Notes: generated by a model from the letters alone, not told the origin. A DNA stretch of 64,000 bases from Sulfuricella denitrificans (GCA_002632355.1 NSJJ01000001.1:248001-312000); one strand, 5' to 3'; counted from the stretch's first letter, positions 52,335 through 62,555 are shown. Numbers and translations are program-made.

Positions 52335-54914
52335 TCACCCCATTTTCTTCAGCCGGTAAACAAGCTCAAGGGCCGCCCTGGGGCTGAGTTCGTCCGGGTC
52401 AAGCTGTTTTAGTGCCTCAACTGCGGGGTGCTCAGCTTCCTCGATGGGCGCTGCAGCAAACAGGTCCTGCTGCGGGCTGGCTTCCAGTCCCTGTTGTTCC
52501 AGTTGCAGCAGCCTTTTTTTTGCCTGCTGGATCACGCTGGCCGGCACCCCCGCCAGTTGGGCTACCTGCAGGCCATAGCTCTGGCTGGCCGGGCCTTCTT
52601 CCACGCTATGCAGAAAGACAATGCGGTCGCGGTGTTCCACGGCATCGAGATGCACGTTGGCAACCTGCCTGAATTCCTGTGCGAGCTGGGTCAGCTCGAA
52701 GTAGTGAGTGGCGAACAGGGTATGGCAGCGGGTCTTGCCGATCAGTTGGCGGGCGATGGCCCAGGCCAGCGCCAGACCGTCGAAAGTCGAAGTGCCGCGC
52801 CCGATTTCGTCCAGCAGCACCAGGCTGTTTTCCGTGGCGTTGTGCAGGATATTGGCGGTTTCCGTCATTTCCACCATGAAAGTGGAGCGTCCGCCCGCCA
52901 GATCGTCTGATGCGCCAATGCGGGTGAAAATCTGGTCGATCGGGCCGATGCGCGCACCCTGCGCCGGGACGAAACTGCCGCAGTAGGCCAGTAGCACGAT
53001 CAGCGCCGTCTGGCGCATATAAGTCGATTTTCCACCCATGTTGGGTCCGGTAATGAGCAGCATCTGGCGCGTGCGGGACAGCCGTGCATCGTTGGCAATG
53101 AAGTTGTCGGCCTGGTTTTCCACCACCAGGTGGCGGCCAGCCTGAATGTCGATGATTGCCTCGTCGCAGAATTCGGGCGCGCTCAGGTTCAGGGCGCCGG
53201 CGCGCTCGGCGAGGGCGGCCAGCACATCCAGCTCGGCTACCGTGGCGGCAATGGCCTGCAAAGTGGCCAGATGCGGCTGGAGCAGGTCCAGCAGGCCTTC
53301 ATACAGCAGCTTCTCGCGCGCCAGCGCACGTTCCGAGGCGGACAGGGCCTTGTCCTCAAAGGTTTTCAGTTCGGGCGTGATGTAGCGCTCGGCATTTTTC
53401 AGCGTCTGACGGCGGCGGTAATCTTCCGGTACATTATCTGCGTTGGCGCGGCTGACCTCAATGTAGAAACCGTGCACACGGTTATATTCGACCTTGAGAT
53501 TGGCAATGCCGCTGCGTTCGCGCTCGCGGCTTTCCAGGTCCAGCAGGAAATCGCCGCAATTGCTCTGGATGGCGCGCAGCTCGTCCAGCTCGGCATCAAA
53601 GCCGGTGGCGATGACGCCGCCTTCGCGCAGCACACTGCTGGGCTCGGGCATGATCGCCAGCCGCAAGGTATCGGTGATATGTTGTGGCGCTTCGGTGGCG
53701 AAATTGAGTTCCCTGAGGCGCGGGCTGTCGAGGCTGTTCAGGATGCCCTGCAACTGGGGCAGCAGCGCCAGGCTTTCACGTAATCCGGACAGGTCACGCG
53801 GTCGGGCGCTGCGCAAGGCGATACGGCCGGTGATGCGCTCGATATCTGCGCACTGCCGCAGGATTTTGTGGATGCCCTGGTAGGGTGCAGCGCCGCCATC
53901 GCCAAGCAACGTGGCAATGGCGTCCTGACGGCCGCGCAGGATGGCATAGTCACGTAACGGATGGTGCAGCCAGTGGCGCAGTGCCCGGCTGCCCATGCCG
54001 GTGGCACAGGTATCGAGCATGGAGAGCAGGGTGGGTGAAGCTTCGCCACGCAAGGTCTCGCTGATTTCCAGATTGCGCCGCGCCGCAGCGTCGAGTAGCA
54101 CATAGTCGTTCTCGCGCTCCACGCGCAGGCCCTGGATATGGGGCAGCTTGCCGCATTGCGTGGTCTGGGCATACTCCAGCAGTGCGCCGGCGGCGCTGAT
54201 CGCCGGGTTCAGCCCGCTGCAGCCGAAGCCATCCAGGTCGCGGGTGCCGAACTGGCCTGTCAGCTTGCGCATGGCAGCGTCCGGATCGAATTGCCATGGC
54301 GCCAGCGGTTTGGTGGCGCACTTGGCATTGCCAATGGCGTTATGGCTGAAACCATCCGGATGCAGGATTTCAGACGGACCGAGCCGTTCCAGTGTTGCCG
54401 CAAGCTGTTCCGGCGCCATTTCCATCAGGGTGAAGCGCCCGCTGGCCAGATTCAGCCAGGCAGCACCGAGCAGCGCCTTGTGAGCAGTGACTGCCAGCAG
54501 CAGGCTGTCGCGTTTGTCGTCGAGCAAGGCGGCATCGGTGAGCGTGCCAGGCGTGATGATGCGCGCTACCCTGCGCTCCACCGGGCCTTTTGAAGTGGCT
54601 GGATCGCCCACCTGCTCGCAGATGGCGACCGCTTCTCCAAGCCTGACCAGTTTGGCGAGATATTGCTCGGCAGCGTGATAGGGAACGCCGGCCATTTTGA
54701 TCGGTTCGCCAGCGGAAGCGCCACGGGTAGTGAGGGTAATGCCCAGAAGATGTGCAGCCCGTTCCGCGTCTTTGAAAAACAGCTCGTAAAAATCCCCCAT
54801 GCGATAAAACAGCAGCATGCCGGGATGTTCGGCCTTGATGCGCAGGTACTGCTGCATCATGGGCGTGTGTTTTTCAATTAGAGGCGAATTGGCTTGTATT
54901 GTTTTTTCTGGCAA
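52335..54914 (-). CDS. mutS: DNA mismatch repair protein MutS
   Basis: Recognises mispairs and starts repair. From TTG 54914 it has 859 residues (E. coli: 853). The mismatch-binding loop with GDFYELF (Phe-x-Glu) follows the conserved [12 protein letters not shown]; Walker A is [15 protein letters not shown], Walker [18 protein letters not shown]; the C-terminus ends [12 protein letters not shown]. The frame is open to an ATG at 55040 with a 42-residue extension unlike the family; no ATG lies between that and HTPMM, so a TTG start is inferred, without a clear ribosome-binding site. Confidence 0.93.
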   Translation of the reverse strand: MPEKTIQANSPLIEKHTPMMQQYLRIKAEHPGMLLFYRMGDFYELFFKDAERAAHLLGITLTTRGASAGEPIKMAGVPYHAAEQYLAKLVRLGEAVAICEQVGDPATSKGPVERRVARIITPGTLTDAALLDDKRDSLLLAVTAHKALLGAAWLNLASGRFTLMEMAPEQLAATLERLGPSEILHPDGFSHNAIGNAKCATKPLAPWQFDPDAAMRKLTGQFGTRDLDGFGCSGLNPAISAAGALLEYAQTTQCGKLPHIQGLRVERENDYVLLDAAARRNLEISETLRGEASPTLLSMLDTCATGMGSRALRHWLHHPLRDYAILRGRQDAIATLLGDGGAAPYQGIHKILRQCADIERITGRIALRSARPRDLSGLRESLALLPQLQGILNSLDSPRLRELNFATEAPQHITDTLRLAIMPEPSSVLREGGVIATGFDAELDELRAIQSNCGDFLLDLESRERERSGIANLKVEYNRVHGFYIEVSRANADNVPEDYRRRQTLKNAERYITPELKTFEDKALSASERALAREKLLYEGLLDLLQPHLATLQAIAATVAELDVLAALAERAGALNLSAPEFCDEAIIDIQAGRHLVVENQADNFIANDARLSRTRQMLLITGPNMGGKSTYMRQTALIVLLAYCGSFVPAQGARIGPIDQIFTRIGASDDLAGGRSTFMVEMTETANILHNATENSLVLLDEIGRGTSTFDGLALAWAIARQLIGKTRCHTLFATHYFELTQLAQEFRQVANVHLDAVEHRDRIVFLHSVEEGPASQSYGLQVAQLAGVPASVIQQAKKRLLQLEQQGLEASPQQDLFAAAPIEEAEHPAVEALKQLDPDELSPRAALELVYRLKKMG

Positions 54915-55255
54915 TTTGTTACGACTTTCATGGATTGATATCGCCTCTGAAAAACCGGACTGGTGATTCGAAAGACCCACTGGCCTAAATATTAAGGGAT
55001 ATTTTATCTGAACTGCAGCTTCAAAAGCAGAAATGAACATCCGTCACGATCTTGTGCACCAGGGCGGTGTACGCTTGCCTGTGGTGATTGGCTCGGTTAT
55101 CGTAAACATCGTTTGCTACTTCGACTTGGGCTATACCCAGAGTGTATGAAAGCGTATTCCATGAAGGAGTTTGGATTATGCGCCCGTCAAATCGTCTGCG
55201 AAACGGGCCATATTTCATGCGCTCAAGGAATTGGCTTTTTTGTAGGGAGGCGGGG
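54915..55255. other. non-coding gap between divergent mutS and FIST gene
   Basis: About 340 bp with no supported gene. A 65-codon minus-strand frame (55021-55218) has no recognisable family. The stretch near mutS is AT-rich (54960-55010) and probably holds the mutS promoter; GGAGGCGGGG at the right end is the ribosome-binding site of the FIST gene. Confidence 0.5.
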
Positions 55256-56389
55256 ATGAAAATTGAACAGCGTTACTGGACCGAAGGCGAGGGCTGGCAG
55301 CTGGAAGGCAGCGGAAACCTGGAAGGGGCAGCAGACTGGGTGCTGGTGTTCGGCGGCAGTGATGCGGCACGCGAGGCAACCTGTCTGGAGGAACTCAGGC
55401 AATACTACCCTGATGCGCTGGTCATGGGATGTTCGACTGCTGGAGAGATCTGCGGCACACGCGTGCGGGACGATTCCATCGTGGCGACCGCAGTGCATTT
55501 CGAACACTCCCATATTCAGCCGGCCGGGATCGATATCACCGATGCGGGCGAAAGTCACGATGCTGGCAAACGCCTGGCATTGTCGTTGTCCCATGAGGGT
55601 CTGGTTCATGTGCTGGTGCTGTCGGACGGCCTTCGGGTAAACGGCAGCGAACTGGCGCGCGGCTTGCGCGAGAACCTGCCGCAAGGGGTGGCGGTGACAG
55701 GCGGGCTGGCCGGCGACGGCGGGCGTTTCGCGCACACCCTGGTATGCGCAGGAGGCAAAGCGGCGGAAGGCCGGATCGCGGCGCTGGGTTTTTACGGTGA
55801 TCGCCTCAGGGTGGGTTACGGTTCCCTGGGCGGCTGGGATACGTTCGGTACGGAACGTCTGATCACAAAATCGAAAGGGAATGTCCTGTACGAACTGGAC
55901 GGAGAGTCCGCGCTGACGCTGTACAAGAAATATCTGGGCGAACATGCGGCCGGGTTGCCTGCCACCGCCTTGCTATTCCCCCTGGCCTTGCGCGGTGAGC
56001 AGGGCGATCTGGTGCGCACGGTGCTGGGCGTCGACGAGGCTGAACAAAGCATGACTTTTGCAGGAGATATGCCAGAAGGCACCTATGCCCGCCTGATGAA
56101 AGCCAATTTTGACCGCCTGGTGGATGGTGCGAGTGGTGCAGCCGGCGTCAGCCATGAAATGCTGAACGGCTCGTCACCAGATCTGGCAATTCTGATCAGT
56201 TGCGTGGGGCGCAAGCTGGTGCTGAAGCAACGCATCGAGGAAGAGGTTGAAGGCGTACGTGAGGTGCTGGGCGAACATGCAGTCTTGACGGGATTCTATT
56301 CCTACGGCGAGATATGTCCTCACGATGCGATCACCCGTTGCGAACTGCACAACCAGACCATGACAATTACTACGTTTTCGGAAAATTAA
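55256..56389 (+). CDS. FIST-domain sensory protein
   Basis: A 377-residue soluble protein with an N-terminal FIST domain (about 25-215; YPDALVMGCSTAGEICGTRV, GLRVNGSELARGLRENLPQG, TGGLAGDGGRF) and a C-terminal FIST_C domain (about 220-360; YELDGESALTLYKKYLGEHA, DLAILISCVGRKLVL, GFYSYGEICPHD). FIST domains are thought to bind small ligands such as amino acids and often pair with kinases or c-di-GMP proteins. The next gene, 3 bp on, is a histidine kinase, so this is probably its input protein. Start ATG 55256 has GGAGGCGGGG upstream. Confidence 0.9.
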   Translation: MKIEQRYWTEGEGWQLEGSGNLEGAADWVLVFGGSDAAREATCLEELRQYYPDALVMGCSTAGEICGTRVRDDSIVATAVHFEHSHIQPAGIDITDAGESHDAGKRLALSLSHEGLVHVLVLSDGLRVNGSELARGLRENLPQGVAVTGGLAGDGGRFAHTLVCAGGKAAEGRIAALGFYGDRLRVGYGSLGGWDTFGTERLITKSKGNVLYELDGESALTLYKKYLGEHAAGLPATALLFPLALRGEQGDLVRTVLGVDEAEQSMTFAGDMPEGTYARLMKANFDRLVDGASGAAGVSHEMLNGSSPDLAILISCVGRKLVLKQRIEEEVEGVREVLGEHAVLTGFYSYGEICPHDAITRCELHNQTMTITTFSEN

Positions 56390-56392
56390 GTC

Positions 56393-57856
56393 ATGCATCG
56401 TTTGCTCGAACGCCAGATCAAACGTTTTTTCGGTGACAAATCTGCTTTGCCGCCAGACTGGGAACCGTTTCTGGCCGCAGTGGGCGATGCCTATGTGAGT
56501 GCAGATACTGACCGCATCATGATCGAGCGTTCGCTGGATCTGATGTCGCGGGAACTGACCGATCGTAATGCCGAATTGCGCGAGGAACTGACTGAGCGGC
56601 AACGTGCCGAGACCAGGCTGGAATACCTGCTGTCGCTGTTGGGCGCCACCCTGGAATCGACTGCCGACGGGATTCTTGCGCTAGATACGAATTCACGGAT
56701 CATGCGCTTCAATCAGCGTTTCACGGATATGTGGTGCGTGCCGGATGCGATCATCGCTTTCTGGACCCATGATGCCCTGATTGAGCACATGTTGGGTCAG
56801 ATTTGCGAGCCGGCGGCGTTTATGGAGAAGCTGGATTATCTCTGCCATCACCCCGAGGCGGAGTGCTACGACACTTTCGAGTGCACGGACGGCCGGGTGA
56901 TCGAGCGCTATTCATTGCCACATCCCCTCGGGGCGGGCAGCGTCGGCAGGGTGCTGAGCTTCCGTGATATCACCGCGCGCCGGCTGGCAGATGAGGCGCT
57001 GCAGCGCGAAAAAGAAGAACAGAAGGCTCTGATCAAAAAACTGGAACAGGCGCACAATCAGTTGCTGCAATCCGAAAAAATGGCTTCCATCGGCCAGCTG
57101 GCGGCGGGCGTGGCGCATGAGATCAATAATCCCATCGGCTACGTTTATTCAAACATTGGCAGCCTGGAGCAATATATCCAGCAATTGTTTCAGGTGACCA
57201 ATGCCTACGAGCGCGCGGAATCCGCCCTGACCGATCCGCAGTTGCTGAAGAGCATCCGTGCCGCGAAGCAGAGCTCGGACTGGGAATATCTCAAGAAGGA
57301 TGTATTCGACCTTTTACACGAGTCATCCGAGGGCATCGTGCGTGTAAAGCGGATCGTGCAGGACCTCAAGGACTTCTCCCATGTGGATGGAGTGGAATGG
57401 CAGTGGGTCGATTTGCACAAGGGCATCAACAGCACGCTCAACGTGGTCAACAATGAAATCAAGTACAACGCAGTAGTGGTCAAGGAATACGGCGAAATTC
57501 CAGAAGTGGAATGCCTCGCCTCGCAACTCAACCAGGTATTCATGAACATGCTGGTCAATGCCTCCCATGCGATCGGCGAGAACGGGAACGGCAGGATCAC
57601 AATTCGTACCGGGATAAAAGATGAAATGGTGCAGATCGAGTTTTCCGATACTGGCAAGGGCATCTCACCCGAGAACCTGACACGCATCTTCGATCCTTTT
57701 TTTACCACCAAGCCGGTAGGCAAGGGCACCGGCTTGGGCTTGTCACTCTCCTATGGCATCATCGAAAAACACCACGGCAGGATCGAGGTGGAAAGCGAAG
57801 TCGGCAAAGGGACGACTTTCAGGATTCTGATCCCGGTGCGGCAGGAGCCAGCATAA
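56393..57856 (+). CDS. PAS-containing sensor histidine kinase
   Basis: A 487-residue cytoplasmic kinase without membrane helices: N-terminal helical segment (about 40-80, strongly charged coiled coil LMSRELTDRNAELREELTER), PAS domain (about 85-200; STADGILALDTNSRIMRFNQ), second coiled coil, HisKA with H near 240 (AAGVAHEINNPIGYVYSNI) and HATPase (NMLVNASHAIGENGNG, FSDTGKGISPEN, GKGTGLGLSLSYGI). No response regulator is adjacent. It probably acts with the FIST protein encoded 3 bp upstream. Confidence 0.92.
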   Translation: MHRLLERQIKRFFGDKSALPPDWEPFLAAVGDAYVSADTDRIMIERSLDLMSRELTDRNAELREELTERQRAETRLEYLLSLLGATLESTADGILALDTNSRIMRFNQRFTDMWCVPDAIIAFWTHDALIEHMLGQICEPAAFMEKLDYLCHHPEAECYDTFECTDGRVIERYSLPHPLGAGSVGRVLSFRDITARRLADEALQREKEEQKALIKKLEQAHNQLLQSEKMASIGQLAAGVAHEINNPIGYVYSNIGSLEQYIQQLFQVTNAYERAESALTDPQLLKSIRAAKQSSDWEYLKKDVFDLLHESSEGIVRVKRIVQDLKDFSHVDGVEWQWVDLHKGINSTLNVVNNEIKYNAVVVKEYGEIPEVECLASQLNQVFMNMLVNASHAIGENGNGRITIRTGIKDEMVQIEFSDTGKGISPENLTRIFDPFFTTKPVGKGTGLGLSLSYGIIEKHHGRIEVESEVGKGTTFRILIPVRQEPA

Positions 57857-57949
57857 CATTCCCTTCGTGTCCGCACCTTCCCTGCCGGATGGCAGCGAAT
57901 TGACGCGCATGCAGGTAGAATGTCACCTTTTCACAAACGCATGAATTTC

Positions 57950-58753
57950 ATGATGCTGATCAATGGCATTCCCGTGGATGCCGTTTCTGCCAATGACCGG
58001 GGCCTGCTGTATGGCGATGGCGTGTTCCGTACCCTGAAAAGGGAAGGGGGCCTCTCACGCTGCTGGCCGAGGCACTATGCAAAGCTGGCGCATGATTGTG
58101 CCGCGCTCGGTTTGCGCTGTCCGGATGCGGCAACGCTGGCGTTTGAGCTGGCGCAACTGCCGCCGGACTGCGTGGCCAAGATCATCGTCACCCGCGGGCC
58201 GGGCGCGCGGGGATATGCCATAGCGGCGGATGTTCTGCCGACGCGCATCGTGACCGCCAGTGCTTTGCCCGGTTATCCCGAGAGCCATTGTTCGAGCGGG
58301 GTGAAGGCGCATCTGTGCAAGCTGCGCCTGTCCTCGCAGCCCCGTCTGGCGGGGATCAAGCACCTCAACCGGCTGGAAAACGTGCTGGCGCGCATGGAAT
58401 GGGACGATGCGTCGGTGGCCGAGGGCCTGCTGCTAGACGAGGCCGGCAGCGTCATCGAGGGTACCATGAGCAATGTGTTCGCGTGGCAGGGCGGCGTGCT
58501 GCATACCCCGGATCTGAGCCGATGTGGCGTGGCGGGCGTGCAGCGTGACCGCATTCTTTTCCTGGCCGCGGAACTGGGCCTGTCCGTAGCGGTTGCACCG
58601 CTTGAGCTGGATGAGCTGATGGCGGCGGATGAGGTGCTGCTGAGCAATAGTGTGATCGGGCTGTGGCAAGTACGGGAATTCAATGGCCGGGTGTGGCAGG
58701 GGGGCGAGATTGGCGCCCGCTTGAGACCGTTGCTGGAACGGCGGGATGATTAA
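57950..58753 (+). CDS. pabC: aminodeoxychorismate lyase
   Basis: PLP enzyme making 4-aminobenzoate for folate. A class-IV aminotransferase-fold protein of 267 residues: INGIPVDAVSANDRGLLYGD, GVFRTLK, the PLP lysine in LAGIKHLNRLENVLARME, and EAGSVIEGTMSNVFAW. The start is uncertain (57920, 57941, 57950 or 57953); 57950 gives the usual length. It overlaps mltG by 8 bp; pabC-mltG-tmk-holB is the same order as in E. coli. Confidence 0.92.
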   Translation: MMLINGIPVDAVSANDRGLLYGDGVFRTLKREGGLSRCWPRHYAKLAHDCAALGLRCPDAATLAFELAQLPPDCVAKIIVTRGPGARGYAIAADVLPTRIVTASALPGYPESHCSSGVKAHLCKLRLSSQPRLAGIKHLNRLENVLARMEWDDASVAEGLLLDEAGSVIEGTMSNVFAWQGGVLHTPDLSRCGVAGVQRDRILFLAAELGLSVAVAPLELDELMAADEVLLSNSVIGLWQVREFNGRVWQGGEIGARLRPLLERRDD

Positions 58754-59750
58754 GCGACTGCTTCGGCTTGCTGTGCTGCTGGGGGGGCTTTCCGCCGGGT
58801 GGTCGATCTATTTTGCCGTTACGCCGCTGCAATTGCCGGATACACCTTACGGCTTCACTCTCAAGCATGGCAGCTCCCTGCGCAGCGTGGCTCGCCAGCT
58901 GGTGGATGCCGGTATTCTGAAAGAACCGTGGAGTTTCACCGTGCTGGTGCGCGTGCTCGGCAAGGCTGGAGAGCTCAAGGCCGGCAATTATTATCTGGAA
59001 AACAACCCCACGCCGCTGCAGCTGTTCCACATGATCACACGGGGCGATGTCAGCCAGAGCGAGATCGCCCTGATCGAAGGCTGGAATTTCAGGCGCATGC
59101 GTCAGGCGCTCAATGAGCACGAGGCGATTCGCCACGACTCGGCGCAAATGAGCGAGGCAGATATCCTGGAAAAGATCGGCGCCAGTGAAACCGTGGCGGA
59201 AGGGTTGTTCTTTCCTGATACCTACTATTTCAGCAGCGGCATGAGCGACCTGGGCATTCTCCGACGGGCCTATCAGGCGATGCAAAAACGCCTTGCCGGT
59301 GCCTGGGAGGAACGGGACCCCCTCCTGCCCTACAATACGCCTTATGAAGCCCTGATCATGGCTTCCATCATCGAGAAGGAAACGGGGCAGGCGAGTGAAC
59401 GGCCAATGATCGCCGGGGTGTTCATCAACCGCTTGCGCATCAATATGCGCCTGCAGACCGATCCCACTGTAATTTATGGCCTGGGCGACAGTTTCGACGG
59501 CAATCTGCGCCGCGCCGACCTGCTGGCGGACACGTCGTATAATACCTACACCCGCTCCGGCCTGCCGCCGGGGCCGATCGCCATGCCGGGCTGGGGGTCG
59601 ATCCAGGCGGCGGTGCACCCCGCAACGACCAAGGCGCTGTATTTTGTCGGCAAGGGCAATGGCACGCACAAGTTTTCCAGCAGCCTGGAAGAGCACAATC
59701 TGGCGGTGGCGCGCTATCAGTTGAATCGCAAATCGGGAGCAAAAAATTAA
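58746..59750 (+). CDS. mltG: endolytic murein transglycosylase MltG
   Basis: Inner-membrane enzyme that cleaves nascent glycan strands and sets their length. In 334 residues: membrane anchor at about 5-25 ([19 protein letters not shown]), a LysM-like part, then the YceG domain with FPDTYYF, the catalytic glutamate in [15 protein letters not shown], and [36 protein letters not shown]. Its last codons carry the ribosome-binding site and start of tmk. Confidence 0.95.
   Translation: MIKRLLRLAVLLGGLSAGWSIYFAVTPLQLPDTPYGFTLKHGSSLRSVARQLVDAGILKEPWSFTVLVRVLGKAGELKAGNYYLENNPTPLQLFHMITRGDVSQSEIALIEGWNFRRMRQALNEHEAIRHDSAQMSEADILEKIGASETVAEGLFFPDTYYFSSGMSDLGILRRAYQAMQKRLAGAWEERDPLLPYNTPYEALIMASIIEKETGQASERPMIAGVFINRLRINMRLQTDPTVIYGLGDSFDGNLRRADLLADTSYNTYTRSGLPPGPIAMPGWGSIQAAVHPATTKALYFVGKGNGTHKFSSSLEEHNLAVARYQLNRKSGAKN
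59735..59748 (+). promoter_or_regulatory. ribosome-binding site and ATT start codon of tmk
   Basis: GGGAG (59735-59739) lies six bases before ATT (59746-59748), which opens the frame [11 protein letters not shown]. Between the upstream in-frame stop (59722-59724) and the P-loop there is no ATG, GTG or TTG. The good spacing supports initiation at ATT. Confidence 0.7.
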
Positions 59751-60351
59751 AGGCAAATTCATTACGCTGGAAGGCATCGACGGGGCGGGCAAAAGCACTC
59801 ATCTCGAGTGGCTGGCCGAGACCCTGATGCAGCGCGGGCGGGAAGTCGTGGTCACGCGGGAACCGGGCGGCACCCCGCTGGGTGAGACATTGCGCGGTCT
59901 GCTGCTCAATCACGCCATGCACCTCGAGACCGAGGCGCTGCTGATGTTCGCCTCGCGGCGCGAGCATCTGGCGCAGGTCATCCTGCCTGCGCTTGAAGCC
60001 GGGAAATGGGTTATTTCCGACCGCTTCACCGATGCCAGTTTTGCCTACCAGGGTGGCGGGCGCGGTATCGACGGGACGCGTCTGCGCATTCTGGAGGACT
60101 GGGTGCAGCAGGGTCTGCAGCCGGACCTGACCCTGCTCTTCGATGTGCCGCTGGAAGTGGCGCGGCAGCGGCTTGCCGCCAGTGTCACGCTGGATCGTTT
60201 CGAGCAGGAAAAACAGGATTTCTTCCAGCGTGTGCGCCAGGCTTACCTCGCTCGCGCGGCACAGTTCCCGGAGCGCATTCGCGTCATCGATTCGACCCGG
60301 ACCGTAGCGCAAATTCGCACGGAACTGGAAACCCTGATTGACGGACTGTAA
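59746..60351 (+). CDS. tmk: thymidylate kinase, apparent ATT start
   Basis: Phosphorylates dTMP to dTDP. With initiation at ATT 59746 the protein has 201 residues, begins (M)[17 protein letters not shown] with the P-loop intact, and continues with [14 protein letters not shown] (DR/E motif), [17 protein letters not shown] and the lid [12 protein letters not shown]. The first ATG (59827) would remove the P-loop and cannot be right. It overlaps the mltG stop by 5 bp; holB follows after 4 bp. An ATT start would need confirmation but the frame and ribosome-binding site agree. Confidence 0.9.
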   Translation: MKGKFITLEGIDGAGKSTHLEWLAETLMQRGREVVVTREPGGTPLGETLRGLLLNHAMHLETEALLMFASRREHLAQVILPALEAGKWVISDRFTDASFAYQGGGRGIDGTRLRILEDWVQQGLQPDLTLLFDVPLEVARQRLAASVTLDRFEQEKQDFFQRVRQAYLARAAQFPERIRVIDSTRTVAQIRTELETLIDGL

Positions 60352-60355
60352 ACCC

Positions 60356-61381
60356 ATGGCGATTTATCCCTGGCAACTGGACCTCTGGCGCCAGATCCAC
60401 GCGATGCGCCAGAATCTTTCTCACGCCCTGCTGCTTCAGGGGCGCAAGGGCGTGGGCAAGCTCGAATTTGCGCGCGCCCTTGCCCGGGGCATGCTATGTG
60501 AAACGCCCTTGCCTTCCGGTGAAGGATGCGGCAAATGTCTGGCCTGTGGCTGGTTCGAGCAGGGAAATCACCCCGATTTCCGCAGCGTCGAACCCGAGGC
60601 GCTGACAGAAGCCGAAGATGAAAAGCCAGCCAAGGGCAAGAAGCCCAGCCAGGAAATCAAGATCGAGCAGATTCGTGAACTGGCCGGTCTGGTCAGTCTC
60701 AGCACGCATCGCAACGGCATGCGCGTGATCCTGATCCATCCCGCTGAAGCGATGAACACCAATGCAGCCAATGCCCTGCTGAAAACTTTGGAAGAGCCGC
60801 CGCCGCACACCTTGATCATGCTCGTGTCGCATCAGGCGCAATCCCTGCTGCCCACGGTGCGCAGCCGCTGTCTCAAGCTGGCTTTCCCGGTGCCGCCACT
60901 GGAGCAGTCCATGGAATGGCTGCGCCAGCAAGGCGTAGCTGAACCGGCACCCTTTCTGGCGCAGGCCGGCTATGCGCCCCTGGCGGCACGGGATCTGACG
61001 CTGGACGAGCTGCAGGAACTGCGCCAGGGCTTTCTTTCCCAGTTGGCCCGCCCCCAGACACTTGATCCCATCGTGCTGGCGGAAAAAAGCGAGAAACTGG
61101 ATTTGTCCAACATGGTGAAGTGGCTGCAGCAATGGCTTTATGATCTGATTGGCTGCCGACTGAGCGGAATTATCCGCTATCAGCCGGATTTTGCCGCCGA
61201 AATCCGAACCCTGGCCCCCCGTTTTCCCTTGCAGGCGGCCCTGACCTTTCAGAAAGAACTGCTGGAAGCGCAAAAAATTGTGCATCATCCATTGAACACG
61301 CAGTTGTTTCTCGAGCAATTATTGTTATCCTATAGGCAGTTAATGAACCCGACTGAGTCCGACTATGTCAGAACCCGGTAG
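60356..61381 (+). CDS. holB: DNA polymerase III delta' subunit
   Basis: Clamp-loader subunit. In 341 residues: LSHALLLQGRKGVGKLEFARAL (degenerate P-loop), zinc-binding CGKCLACGWFEQGNHPDF, IEQIRELAGLVSLSTHRNGMRV, AEAMNTNAANALLKTLEEPPPH and the SRC motif (VRSRCLKL). An unusual Lys/Glu-rich insert (EDEKPAKGKKPSQE, about 90-103) sits after the zinc module. ATG 60356; the end overlaps pilZ by 17 bp. Confidence 0.94.
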   Translation: MAIYPWQLDLWRQIHAMRQNLSHALLLQGRKGVGKLEFARALARGMLCETPLPSGEGCGKCLACGWFEQGNHPDFRSVEPEALTEAEDEKPAKGKKPSQEIKIEQIRELAGLVSLSTHRNGMRVILIHPAEAMNTNAANALLKTLEEPPPHTLIMLVSHQAQSLLPTVRSRCLKLAFPVPPLEQSMEWLRQQGVAEPAPFLAQAGYAPLAARDLTLDELQELRQGFLSQLARPQTLDPIVLAEKSEKLDLSNMVKWLQQWLYDLIGCRLSGIIRYQPDFAAEIRTLAPRFPLQAALTFQKELLEAQKIVHHPLNTQLFLEQLLLSYRQLMNPTESDYVRTR

Positions 61382-61733
61382 CAAAGCAGCCGTCTCCCGT
61401 CCCGGTGTGCTGTCACTGAGCATCAAGGAAAAACCGGCGCTGTATGCGGCTTACATGCCTTTTCTCAAAGGGGGCGGGATTTTTATTCCGACCACCAAGG
61501 CATATCGCCTGGGCGATGAAGTCTTCATGTTGCTGACCCTGATGGATGATCCCAACAAGCTTCCGGTGGCCGGGAAGGTGGCCTGGATCACCCCGGCCGA
61601 GGCACAGGGCAACAAATCACAGGGCATCGGCGTACAGTTTTCCGACAACGAAAGCGGCGTCGCCGCGCGTAACAAGATCGAGGGCTTGCTGGGCGGCAAC
61701 CTCAAATCCACCCGCCCCACCCATACCATGTAA
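61365..61733 (+). CDS. pilZ: PilZ-domain type IV pilus assembly protein
   Basis: A 122-residue PilZ protein, by position the pilus-assembly PilZ found between holB and tatD in many proteobacteria. LSLSIKEKPALYAAYMPFLKGGGIFIPT, VFMLLTLMDDPNKLPVAGKVAWITP and GIGVQFSD are characteristic (in parts). The RxxxR and D/NxSxxG residues needed for c-di-GMP binding are absent, as in other members of this group, so it likely works by binding PilB/FimX-type partners. Confidence 0.92.
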   Translation: MSEPGSKAAVSRPGVLSLSIKEKPALYAAYMPFLKGGGIFIPTTKAYRLGDEVFMLLTLMDDPNKLPVAGKVAWITPAEAQGNKSQGIGVQFSDNESGVAARNKIEGLLGGNLKSTRPTHTM

Positions 61734-61778
61734 TTTTTTTGCCATGCCGGTATTCCGGCACGGCCGTCATCTGGGCTT

Positions 61779-62555
61779 ATGTTCGTAGATTCCCACTGTC
61801 ATATCAATTTTCCCGGTCTGGCCGAGCGCTTGCCGGATGTGCTGGATGCCATGGCGTGCAATCAGGTCACGCATGCCCTGTGCGTCAGCGTCGAGCTGTC
61901 CGCTTTCCCGCAGATACGCGAACTGGCGGAGCGATATCCCAATATCCTTGCTTCTGTCGGTGTGCATCCCGATCATGAAGATTGCGGGGAACCGGATGTC
62001 GAGCAGCTCGTCGCCCTGGCGAGCCATTCCAAGGTTGTTGCCGTGGGCGAGACCGGGCTCGATTATTTCCGTCTGACGGGTGATCTGGAATGGCAGCGCG
62101 AGCGTTTCCGCACCCATATCCGTGCCGCAGTGCAAAGCGGCAAGCCGCTGATCATCCACACCCGCGCAGCGGCGGAAGACACCCTGCGCATCATGCGCGA
62201 GGAGGGCGCGGAGCGAGTGGGCGGGGTGATGCACTGCTTCACCGAAAGCCGGGATGTGGCGGAACGGGCGATGGCGCTGAATTTTTATATTTCCTTTTCC
62301 GGCATCGTGACCTTCAAGAAGGCGCTGGAGCTGAAAGAAGTGGCGAAGCACGTGCCGCTGGAGCGCATGCTGATTGAAACCGACTCGCCTTATCTGGCGC
62401 CTGTGCCCTATCGCGGCAAGACCAACGAACCGGCCTACGTGCGCCACGTGGCCGAGGAAATCGCCCGGTTGCGCGGTGTCAGTCTTGAGGAAGTGGGCGC
62501 GGCCACGACGCGCAATTTTTTCGAGCTGTTCCGGGCCGCAGAGGCATGGAGGTAG
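61779..62555 (+). CDS. tatD: TatD-family metal-dependent deoxyribonuclease
   Basis: A 258-residue TIM-barrel hydrolase: FVDSHCHINFPG (metal ligands H-x-H), VAVGETGLDYF with the bridging glutamate, LIIHTRAA, GVMHCFTES and IETDSPYLAPVPYRGK with the catalytic aspartate. The family includes 3'-5' DNases (TatD) and D-Tyr-tRNA deacylases. Position downstream of holB-pilZ matches YcfH-type members. It overlaps the next gene by 10 bp. Confidence 0.93.
   Translation: MFVDSHCHINFPGLAERLPDVLDAMACNQVTHALCVSVELSAFPQIRELAERYPNILASVGVHPDHEDCGEPDVEQLVALASHSKVVAVGETGLDYFRLTGDLEWQRERFRTHIRAAVQSGKPLIIHTRAAAEDTLRIMREEGAERVGGVMHCFTESRDVAERAMALNFYISFSGIVTFKKALELKEVAKHVPLERMLIETDSPYLAPVPYRGKTNEPAYVRHVAEEIARLRGVSLEEVGAATTRNFFELFRAAEAWR

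Noticed and set aside
55021-55218. 65-codon minus-strand ORF between mutS and FIST gene
   Set aside because: No family recognised, no ribosome-binding site, and it covers the probable FIST promoter region.
59827-60351. tmk starting at ATG 59827
   Set aside because: This removes the P-loop and first strand, leaving an inactive kinase.
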